Positions 1-5,354 of a stretch of DNA of 5,354 bases are shown here, one piece after another. The notes beneath the pieces were generated by a model. That model did not search any database and was not told where the DNA came from. It saw nothing but the letters and a program-made list of their open reading frames with translations. The translations under genes were made by a program, and so were the position numbers. The DNA is from Bacteroidota bacterium (lineage in GTDB: Bacteria > Bacteroidota > Bacteroidia > Flavobacteriales > Flavobacteriaceae), in the NCBI GenBank assembly GCA_023393485.1, contig JAEWLD010000329.1, positions 1 through 5,354 on the forward strand. Direction: 5' to 3'. The stretch's first letter is position 1. Every line of letters begins with the position of its first letter.

Positions 1-1020
1 GTCTCGGATTGCGACGTTTTTTTCGGCGTCAAGGAAGTGCCGATCGATGCGCTGATCCCAAACAAAAAATACTTCTTCTTTTCGCATACGATCAAGAAAC
101 AACCGCACAACCAGAAGTTGCTTCGCGCGATTCTCGACAAGAAAATCGACTTATACGACCATGAGACCATCGTCGATGACAATTTTAAACGCCTGATCGG
201 TTTCGGCCGCTATGCCGGAATCGTCGGCGCGTACAACGGCATCCGCGCATTCGGCATCAAGTACGAGTTATTCACTTTGCCAAAGGCCGAAACATTGTCG
301 GGCAAGGATCAACTCGTCGAAAAGCTTCGCCGCATCACGTTGCCGCCAATCAAAATCGTCCTGACAGGCCATGGCAAGGTAGCCAACGGAGCGACTGAAA
401 TTCTCGATGCGATAAAAATCAAAAAAGTATCAGTTGACGACTATCTCAACAAAAAGTTTTCAAGCCCGGTGTATGTACAGATCGACGTGCTGGATTACAA
501 CAAGCGCAAAGACGGGCAGATTCTTGACAAACACGACTTCTATAAAAACCCATCGGATTACGTTTCAGATTTTGAACGATTTACAAAAGTGTCGGACATT
601 TTCATGGCCGGCCACTTCTATGGCAACGGCGCACCGGTAATCCTGACGCGCGAAATGCTCGCGGCACCCGACAACAACATTCGCGTGGTTGCCGACATTT
701 CATGTGATGTCGACGGCCCGATTGCCTCTACGATCCGCTCGTCGACGATTGCCGATCCGCTTTATGGCTATCTGCCTTCGGAAGACAAAGAAGTCGATTT
801 GTTCCATCCTGGCGCTGTCGTTGTCATGGCTGTCGATAATTTGCCGTGCGAATTACCCAAAGATGCCAGTGAAGGCTTCGGTGAAATGTTCATGGAAAAC
901 GTGATTCCCGCGTTTTTCAACGGCGATAAGGACGGAATTCTGGCGCGAGCCAAAGTAACCGAAAACGGACATCTTACAGAAAGGTTCAAATACCTGCAGG
1001 ATTACGCCGACGGTAAATAG
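1..1020 (+). CDS. Lysine-ketoglutarate reductase / saccharopine dehydrogenase-like NAD(P)-dependent oxidoreductase, 5'-truncated by the window edge
   Basis: The reading frame is open from base 1 to the TAG at 1018-1020 and gives 339 visible residues; the true start lies upstream. It belongs to the alanine dehydrogenase / saccharopine dehydrogenase superfamily. Numbering from the first visible residue, GVKE (9-12, Lys11) and SHT (28-30, His29) match the catalytic Lys77 and His96 of yeast Lys1. FGRYAG at 68-73 followed by GAYNGIR matches the family's conserved glycine-rich stretch. GHGKVANG at 123-130 is the Rossmann nucleotide-binding loop. ADISCD (231-236) and STIADP (248-253) resemble the LKR half of eukaryotic AASS. 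The expected reaction is cytosolic: lysine plus 2-oxoglutarate to saccharopine with NAD(P)H, or the reverse. Aligned to Lys1, about 66 N-terminal residues are missing, giving about 400 in total. The GTG at 37 lies inside the conserved domain and is not a credible start. The family is secure; reaction direction and cofactor are inferred. Confidence 0.85.
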   Translation, partial: VSDCDVFFGVKEVPIDALIPNKKYFFFSHTIKKQPHNQKLLRAILDKKIDLYDHETIVDDNFKRLIGFGRYAGIVGAYNGIRAFGIKYELFTLPKAETLSGKDQLVEKLRRITLPPIKIVLTGHGKVANGATEILDAIKIKKVSVDDYLNKKFSSPVYVQIDVLDYNKRKDGQILDKHDFYKNPSDYVSDFERFTKVSDIFMAGHFYGNGAPVILTREMLAAPDNNIRVVADISCDVDGPIASTIRSSTIADPLYGYLPSEDKEVDLFHPGAVVVMAVDNLPCELPKDASEGFGEMFMENVIPAFFNGDKDGILARAKVTENGHLTERFKYLQDYADGK

Positions 1021-1052
1021 ACAATGCTTCACCCAAACATTTTGTAGGAAAA

Positions 1053-1068
1053 CCGTAGTATTTTACGG
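1053..1068. repeat. Inverted repeat CCGTA-N6-TACGG, candidate operator
   Basis: Two perfect 5-bp arms (1053-1057 and 1064-1068) flank six bases, 33 bp after the oxidoreductase stop and about 72 bp before the regulator start. No T-run follows, so it does not look like an intrinsic terminator. A site bound by a dimeric regulator is the more natural reading, but the binder is unknown. The half-site CGTA/TACG recurs in TTACGTCGTAA at 4013-4023, upstream of the SusC gene. Confidence 0.4.
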
Positions 1069-1115
1069 CGTTCAGCTGGAACGAATCATAGACCTCGTCA
1101 TATTCACGGAATAAT

Positions 1116-1123
1116 TATATTTG
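1116..1123 (+). promoter_or_regulatory. Candidate Bacteroidota -10 element of the regulator gene (TATATTTG)
   Basis: TATATTTG matches the Bacteroidota -10 consensus TAnnTTTG at every defined position and sits 16 bp before the GTG start at 1140. I see no TTG -33 element at the usual distance upstream (around 1090-1098), so the promoter may be weak or need an activator. Transcription would begin near 1129-1131, giving a leader of only about ten bases. Confidence 0.5.
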
Positions 1124-1138
1124 GGTATAAATCCCAAA
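1120..1138. repeat. Inverted repeat TTTGGG-N7-CCCAAA overlapping the -10 element and ending beside the start codon
   Basis: Perfect 6-bp arms at 1120-1125 and 1133-1138 surround TATAAAT. The left arm overlaps the last four bases of the candidate -10 element, and the right arm ends one base before the GTG at 1140. If transcription starts near 1130, the left arm is not transcribed, so the dyad would act as a DNA operator, for example for autoregulation. If the transcript begins further upstream, it would form a hairpin covering the initiation region. Confidence 0.45.
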
Positions 1139-1139
1139 C

Positions 1140-3866
1140 GTGCGCAAAGCCATTATTTTATTCCTGTTCTGCTTTGTTCCGCTTTATTCGCAGGAACTGC
1201 TTCCGTTTGTCGAGAATTTTACCAAAGCCGACTACAATGGCGACAATCAAGTCTGGAACCTTGCGCAGGGTACGGATCACGCGATGTATTTCGCCAACAA
1301 TCATTATTTATTGCGCTATAACGGGGTGATTTGGGAAAAATATTCGCTGCCGAACAAAACGATCATCCGTTCCATTTTTGCCGATGGTGACAGGATTTAC
1401 AGCGGTTCATACAAGGAATTCGGCTACTGGAAACGGGTTTCGGGCGAGATGAAATACTTTTCGCTTACTCAAAACAAAAGGCTTTTTGAAGGTATTTCTG
1501 ACAATGAGGAAATCTGGAAAGTGTTCCGTTATAAGGGCCAAATTTATTTTCAGTCGTTCAACGAATTGTTCGTTTACGGCAATGGGCAGATCAAAAAGTT
1601 CCGGCTTCCGTCACAGATTTCATATTGTTATGTCCTGGGCGATGCGCTTTTTGCGGCTTCGGTCACCGACGGCATCCTCGAATTCCGGAATGGCCGTTTC
1701 GTAACCGCCGTCGGGCGCGGATTGCTTCAGGACAACGTGATTCATCACATCGAAAAACATGGCAATTCAATTTACGCTTTTACCAAAAACAACGGCGTTT
1801 TTGTCCATGACCGGCAAGGAATCAGGCCGTGGCCTAACCCGCTTAATGAAATCCTTAAAAATCAGGTCATCATTACCGCAAAGTTCGTCGGCAAATCGCA
1901 ATTGGCCATTGGGACGGCATTGGGCGGACTTTACCTGGTCAACCTTACCGATGGAACCTGGCGTAATATCAACCGGCAGAACGCACTCAAAAACAATGCG
2001 GTTCTCTCAATTGCCACCGATGGCGAAAATGATCTCTGGCTTGGGCTTGACAATGGGATCAGCCATGTCGAAATCAACTCGCCTGTATCAATTTTTGTCG
2101 ATAATTCGGGCGTTTTAGGTTCTGTTTATTCAATTACGCCACTCGGCGAGGGGTATCTTCTTGCCACCAATCACGGGCTTTTTGACAGCCGACGTGCGAA
2201 GCTCGATGTCATTCCGGGTTCGCAAGGCCAGGTGTGGGATATCTACCGCGTTGGCGAACAGTTCATAATTGGGCACAATGACGGCACATTTGTTTACGAC
2301 GGACGGCAACTCGCCGGCAAGAATCCCGTGAACGGCGGCTGGCAATTTGTTGAAAGCGCGTTTGACAAGGTGTGTTTTCAGGCCAATTATTCGGGAATCG
2401 CCGTATATCGCGATAAAAATGATTTGTCAAATTTTCGAAAGCTGTCAGGCCTGACAAAACCGATCAGGAAAATCAGCCAGGACAAACCGGGCGAACTTTG
2501 GGCTGCCGATAATTACAGAAGTCTTTATCGTGTTTGCTATGACGGGAATTTCAATACAACCCGAATCGAGAACATATCGCACAAAAGCGGGATCACGAAT
2601 GATTATGCCGTCAAGATGTTTACCTGGAAAAAAAGGATGCTTTTTCTTATCGACAATCACTGGTATCACTACGACCGTGGCCTGGGCAAATTGGCCGCAG
2701 ACAACGTTTTTAACCGGACTATGGGCGCGGTTTCGGACATCGCTGCGGTGGATGAAACCTATTTTATGGTTGTCAAAGACGGACTGCTCTACCTGATCAA
2801 CCAGTTGCGCGGTCAACTTGTCTGGCGGTTGATTCCCGAAAAATATTATCAAGGGAAATTGATTTTTGAATACATTAAAGTCAATAATGACCATGGCCAT
2901 TTGCTGGTCAACCTTGACGATGGGTTTCTGTCGCTGAAAACGAATGTCCGCAACTTTACAAACCGTAAAGTTACCATCGAAGCTTTCCGAGGTTCAACGC
3001 TGATTCCCAACGATGTAAAAATCAAATACAACGAGCCAATCACAATTCACGCGGTGTCAGGGCATTACGGTTTTTCGCGGCCCGATCTGTTTTACAGGCT
3101 CAATGATCAAGGCGACTACGCCCGGATGAAATCGGGCAGCGTAACACTGAACAACCTCGATAGCGGCCAGCGGCATTTCGATGTTTTTATCAATGATGGC
3201 AGCCGCTTGACAAAAGTGGCGGGCTATCGTTTCAGTGTTGGATATCCGTGGTATTTTTCGCCTTGGATGATTCTGCTGTATGTCTTTTTGATTGTTCTGA
3301 TTTGTTTTGTCTATTACCGATGGAACAATCTGCGATACCGGCAAAAGCTGGCCCTGCGCGAAGAAGAAATGCGGCACCAGCGCGACATTCTTGAAATGGA
3401 AAATGAGCTCCGCATCCAGGAATATCAGAAGCATATCCTCGAACTCGAAATCCAGTCCAAATCGACAGAAGTAGCCGGAAAGTCGTTTTCGATTGCCAAA
3501 CAAGGCGAAGTCATGGACAACATCCGCAAAATCCTGGACAATGAATCCGACGTCAACCGGCTTAAGTCCGAAATCAAACGCGCGATTCGGGCCAACACGA
3601 TTGAAAAACACGAGTGGGAAGCCTTTGAAACCAATATGAAGCAGATACACAGCGAATTTGTATCGCGGCTTTTGGCGCAGCATCCGGATTTATCTTCAAA
3701 AGATATACGGCTCGCGATTTATCTGCGGATGAATCTGTCGTCAAAAGAAATCGCGCCACTAATGAACATTTCATTTCGCGGTGTCGAACTGCATCGGTAC
3801 CGGCTGCGCAAAAAAATGCAGCTCCGGGCGGAAATCAACCTGAATAAGTACATGCTCGACGTATGA
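1140..3866 (+). CDS. Membrane-spanning transcriptional regulator: two periplasmic beta-propellers, Y_Y_Y domain, one TM helix, coiled coil and LuxR-type HTH
   Basis: A complete protein of 908 residues. The GTG start is supported by an in-frame TAA at 1128-1130 and by the signal peptide that follows (residues 1-18, hydrophobic IILFLFCFV, likely cut after YSQ). By eye, fourteen propeller-blade motifs begin near residues 38, 75, 125, 162, 200, 244, 288, 329, 365, 403, 441, 488, 531 and 575, at 36-50 residue intervals; this fits two seven-bladed Reg_prop propellers. A Y_Y_Y domain covers about 615-700 (LFYRLN at 650, HFDVFIND at 679). One membrane helix is at about 706-726, a charged coiled coil at about 730-790, and a LuxR/GerE-type helix-turn-helix at about 850-900 (SSKEIA at 867-872, then RYRLRKKM). 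No HisKA, HATPase or receiver domain is present, so periplasmic sensing would pass straight to DNA. It lies 199 bp upstream of a SusC gene on the same strand, the likely target. The domain calls are firm; the ligand and target are inferred. Confidence 0.9.
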   Translation: MRKAIILFLFCFVPLYSQELLPFVENFTKADYNGDNQVWNLAQGTDHAMYFANNHYLLRYNGVIWEKYSLPNKTIIRSIFADGDRIYSGSYKEFGYWKRVSGEMKYFSLTQNKRLFEGISDNEEIWKVFRYKGQIYFQSFNELFVYGNGQIKKFRLPSQISYCYVLGDALFAASVTDGILEFRNGRFVTAVGRGLLQDNVIHHIEKHGNSIYAFTKNNGVFVHDRQGIRPWPNPLNEILKNQVIITAKFVGKSQLAIGTALGGLYLVNLTDGTWRNINRQNALKNNAVLSIATDGENDLWLGLDNGISHVEINSPVSIFVDNSGVLGSVYSITPLGEGYLLATNHGLFDSRRAKLDVIPGSQGQVWDIYRVGEQFIIGHNDGTFVYDGRQLAGKNPVNGGWQFVESAFDKVCFQANYSGIAVYRDKNDLSNFRKLSGLTKPIRKISQDKPGELWAADNYRSLYRVCYDGNFNTTRIENISHKSGITNDYAVKMFTWKKRMLFLIDNHWYHYDRGLGKLAADNVFNRTMGAVSDIAAVDETYFMVVKDGLLYLINQLRGQLVWRLIPEKYYQGKLIFEYIKVNNDHGHLLVNLDDGFLSLKTNVRNFTNRKVTIEAFRGSTLIPNDVKIKYNEPITIHAVSGHYGFSRPDLFYRLNDQGDYARMKSGSVTLNNLDSGQRHFDVFINDGSRLTKVAGYRFSVGYPWYFSPWMILLYVFLIVLICFVYYRWNNLRYRQKLALREEEMRHQRDILEMENELRIQEYQKHILELEIQSKSTEVAGKSFSIAKQGEVMDNIRKILDNESDVNRLKSEIKRAIRANTIEKHEWEAFETNMKQIHSEFVSRLLAQHPDLSSKDIRLAIYLRMNLSSKEIAPLMNISFRGVELHRYRLRKKMQLRAEINLNKYMLDV

Positions 3867-3903
3867 GTTAGCTTAAGTCAGATTTTCAACTTCCCGCGAT
3901 ACC

Positions 3904-3922
3904 ACATCATTAATACATCATT
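3904..3922. repeat. Direct repeat ACATCATT, 11-bp period
   Basis: The 8-bp word ACATCATT occurs at 3904-3911 and 3915-3922. The copies start 11 bp apart, close to one helical turn, so both would face the same side of the DNA. This could be a tandem half-site for a regulator. In AT-rich DNA such a repeat can also arise by chance. Confidence 0.25.
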
Positions 3923-3931
3923 GTGAGTTTT

Positions 3932-3954
3932 ATTTTATGTAATACTCATAAAAT
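3932..3954. repeat. Perfect 8-bp inverted repeat ATTTTATG-N7-CATAAAAT (hairpin or operator)
   Basis: The arms at 3932-3939 and 3947-3954 are perfectly complementary around a 7-base loop, 65 bp after the regulator's TGA. As RNA the stem is seven A-U or U-A pairs and one G-C pair, and no uninterrupted T-run follows, so it would be a weak terminator at best. It may instead be a protein-binding dyad ahead of the SusC gene. A competing pairing, TGAGT (3924-3928) with ACTCA (3944-3948), overlaps it. Confidence 0.45.
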
Positions 3955-3985
3955 CAGTATCTTATTGTTTGCTATTTTGATTTCG

Positions 3986-4012
3986 TTAACACCAGATGTC
4001 GAGTGTTGTTAA
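3986..4012. repeat. Inverted repeat TTAACA-N15-TGTTAA, candidate operator upstream of the SusC gene
   Basis: Perfect 6-bp arms at 3986-3991 and 4007-4012, with centre at 3999. It ends nine bases before the candidate -10 element at 4021, which suits an activator binding just upstream of RNA polymerase. The overall span of 27 bp is plausible for a dimeric HTH protein. A shorter overlapping pairing, AACAC with GTGTT, also exists. Which protein binds is unknown; the LuxR-type regulator encoded next door is the obvious candidate. Confidence 0.35.
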
Positions 4013-4023
4013 TTACGTCGTAA
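4013..4023. repeat. Short palindrome TTACG-T-CGTAA overlapping the candidate SusC promoter
   Basis: Perfect 5-bp arms surround a single base. The palindrome directly abuts the TTAACA-N15-TGTTAA dyad and overlaps the first three bases of the candidate -10 element at 4021. It shares CGTA/TACG half-sites with the CCGTA-N6-TACGG repeat upstream of the regulator, but in the opposite arrangement. It may be a regulatory site; the evidence is sequence symmetry and position only. Confidence 0.3.
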
Positions 4024-4028
4024 ATTTA
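4021..4028 (+). promoter_or_regulatory. Candidate -10 element of the SusC gene (TAAATTTA)
   Basis: TAAATTTA differs from the Bacteroidota -10 consensus TAnnTTTG only at the last base. Transcription would start near 4034-4036, leaving an AT-rich leader of about 30 bases before the ATG at 4066, with no Shine-Dalgarno sequence, as is usual in this phylum. No TTG lies at the proper -33 distance; the nearest, at 4006-4008, leaves a spacer of only 12 bases. A weak core promoter that depends on an activator would fit. Confidence 0.35.
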
Positions 4029-4065
4029 TGTGTCACTCAACAAAATTTTAAGCAAATTATTTAAG

Positions 4066-5354
4066 ATGAAAAACAAAATTCACCTTATTATTATATTATT
4101 CGCAATTTCATGGTCATCGCATGCTCAAATCACGGGTAACGTTTCGGACGACAAAGGCCAGCCGCTGCCGGGCGTCAATATTGTCGGCGGCACTGCTTCT
4201 GCGATTGCCGACTTTGACGGAAATTTCACCATTGACGTTTTGCCCGACGCCATCCTGACCTTTTCGATGGTCGGCTACAAAACCACCACGGCGGCGGCAA
4301 ACCCTGGAATGAAAGTCGTGATGTCGGAAGAAGCCAACATGCTGAACGAAGTCGTCGTAATAGGGTATGGAACAAAAAAAGCGGGCTCAGTTACCGGATC
4401 TGTGGTGCAAATCAAAGCGGCGGATATAGTCAAAACGCCGTCGCAATCTGCAGTCCAGGCAATTCAGGGACGCGCGGCCGGCATCAACATCATCGCAACC
4501 GATGATCCGGGTTCAAAGCCGACCGTAATGATTCGCGGGCTTTCCACGCTAATGGGCGACCGCAGTCCGCTTTATATCGTCGATGGCGTCGAAACTTCAT
4601 CCGACATTGACATCAGCCCGTCGGAAATTGCGACCATTGACATTCTCAAGGACGCTTCATCGCTTGCCATTTACGGGCAAAAAGGCTCGAACGGCGTCAT
4701 TATCATCACCACTAAAAAAGGCCGCTCAGGCGAAGTCAAGGTTACCTTTGACAGTTATTACGGAATCAAAGATGTGCAGAAGAAAGTAGAAATGGCCGAC
4801 GCTTACCGTTATGCCTACTACAATAACTCAGCCCTGGGCAACCCAAATTATTGGAGTGCGACGCAGCCTTACAATACCGATTGGTTTGATGAAATCACAC
4901 AATTGGGCGAAGTGATGAGCAATTACCTGTCGCTTGCCGGCGGCAACGAGTCGGCGTCATATTATTTTGGCGTGACCAATTATAAGGAGAAAGGCATTTT
5001 GATCGGCACCGATTATCAGCGCACAAATCTCAATTCGCGCAACGAGTTTAAATTTTGGGATAAAAAGATCAAAGTCACGCCGAATGTCAATTTTTCAATC
5101 GTCAACAATATAGACAGGCCAAATGCGGCTTTCACGACAGCTTACAAACAATCACCGCTGATGCCTGTCCGCTTTCCCAACGGGCGTTACGGCCAGCCGC
5201 TGCGCGATCCGGTCTCGGGCATTGTCGATATCAACGGAAGCGACCGTTTCAACAACGTAGGCAATCCCGTCGCCGACCTTGACCTGACCAACAACAAAAG
5301 CCGCGCGATATTGCTTTACGGTTCCCTCGCGGCAGAGTTGACGCTGCTTAAGTC
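4066..5354 (+). CDS. SusC/RagA-family TonB-linked outer membrane transporter, 3'-truncated by the window edge
   Basis: The frame starts with ATG at 4066 and stays open to the right edge, giving 429 codons plus two bases; the family is usually around 1000 residues, so under half is present. Residues 1-21 form a signal peptide (basic MKNK, hydrophobic LIIILFAI, likely cut around SHAQ). Residues about 22-90 are a carboxypeptidase-regulatory-like domain (ITGNVSDDKGQPLPGV). LNEVVVIGYGT at 93-103 is the SusC version of the TonB-box linker. The plug follows at about 115-225 with IQGRAAG, PLYIVDGV (168-175) and LKDASSLAIYG (194-204), ending in IIITTKKG; barrel strands begin after that. There is no N-terminal STN domain, so direct signalling to an anti-sigma factor is not expected; control more likely comes from the HTH regulator 199 bp upstream. 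It would import an oligosaccharide or similar solute with a SusD lipoprotein, presumably encoded beyond the window. The substrate cannot be inferred. Confidence 0.93.
   Translation, partial: MKNKIHLIIILFAISWSSHAQITGNVSDDKGQPLPGVNIVGGTASAIADFDGNFTIDVLPDAILTFSMVGYKTTTAAANPGMKVVMSEEANMLNEVVVIGYGTKKAGSVTGSVVQIKAADIVKTPSQSAVQAIQGRAAGINIIATDDPGSKPTVMIRGLSTLMGDRSPLYIVDGVETSSDIDISPSEIATIDILKDASSLAIYGQKGSNGVIIITTKKGRSGEVKVTFDSYYGIKDVQKKVEMADAYRYAYYNNSALGNPNYWSATQPYNTDWFDEITQLGEVMSNYLSLAGGNESASYYFGVTNYKEKGILIGTDYQRTNLNSRNEFKFWDKKIKVTPNVNFSIVNNIDRPNAAFTTAYKQSPLMPVRFPNGRYGQPLRDPVSGIVDINGSDRFNNVGNPVADLDLTNNKSRAILLYGSLAAELTLLK

Noticed and set aside
37..1020. GTG at base 37 as the start of the oxidoreductase
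   Set aside because: The frame is open to base 1, and the residues before the GTG (including GVKE with the catalytic lysine) are conserved family sequence, so the gene begins outside the window.
1021..1139. A rho-independent terminator after the oxidoreductase
   Set aside because: The only notable hairpin (1053-1068) has a 5-bp stem and no T-tract after it, so it was listed as a possible operator instead.
1759..2118. A 119-codon open frame in another + frame inside the regulator gene
   Set aside because: It overlaps blades in the correct frame and has a composition unlike a folded protein; it is a frame shadow.
2445..2900. A 151-codon open frame on the minus strand inside the regulator gene
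   Set aside because: It lies opposite the propeller blades, shows no domain, and has no independent promoter or operon context.
3057..3683. A 208-codon open frame on the minus strand inside the regulator gene
   Set aside because: It is wholly antisense to the membrane helix, coiled coil and start of the HTH of a well-supported gene, has no recognisable domain, and reads as a codon shadow.
3961..3980. CTATTTTG near 3972-3979 as the -10 of the SusC gene
   Set aside because: It has one base too few between TA and TTTG-like bases for TAnnTTTG and would leave a leader of about 80 bases; TAAATTTA at 4021 fits better.
4583..4789. A 68-codon open frame within the SusC plug region
   Set aside because: It lies inside the SusC frame, which has clear plug motifs at the same place, and its rich Lys/Arg/Ser/Thr content is typical of an out-of-frame reading.

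Overview
The window comes from a member of the Bacteroidota, most likely a Flavobacteriia-type organism of moderate GC content. Three things point there: a SusC/RagA-type TonB-linked outer membrane protein, a propeller / triple-tyrosine / LuxR-HTH membrane regulator typical of this phylum, and start regions with no Shine-Dalgarno sequence but with -10 elements of the Bacteroidota TAnnTTTG type. Sample lines of coding sequence are roughly half GC. The gap before the SusC gene is only about 29% GC by hand count (58 of 199 bases).

Layout, all on the + strand. (1) Bases 1-1020 hold the 3' part of a lysine-ketoglutarate reductase / saccharopine dehydrogenase-like oxidoreductase, cut by the left edge. 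(2) Bases 1021-1139 are a short gap with a CCGTA-N6-TACGG inverted repeat, a perfect TATATTTG -10 element and a 6-bp inverted repeat that overlaps that element and ends just before the next start codon. (3) Bases 1140-3866 encode a complete 908-residue regulator: signal peptide, fourteen propeller blades (probably two seven-bladed propellers), a Y_Y_Y domain, one membrane helix, a coiled coil and a C-terminal LuxR-type helix-turn-helix. It has no histidine kinase or receiver domain. (4) Bases 3867-4065 are an AT-rich gap dense in repeats: a direct repeat, an 8-bp hairpin and two further dyads beside a candidate -10 element. (5) From 4066 to the right edge runs the first 429 codons of a SusC-like transporter: signal peptide, carboxypeptidase-regulatory-like domain, plug and start of the barrel.

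How they fit together: the regulator and SusC look like the front of a nutrient-uptake locus (a polysaccharide utilisation locus or similar), whose SusD partner and enzymes would lie beyond the right edge. The inferred model is that the periplasmic propellers sense a substrate fragment and the HTH, tethered to the inner membrane, switches on the SusC promoter in the gap. The substrate cannot be read from this window. The oxidoreductase is a lysine-metabolism gene in what is probably a separate transcription unit. I see no mobile element, CRISPR array, tRNA or rRNA. The regulator architecture is recognisable from known families. What is not obviously described is the operator layout around it.
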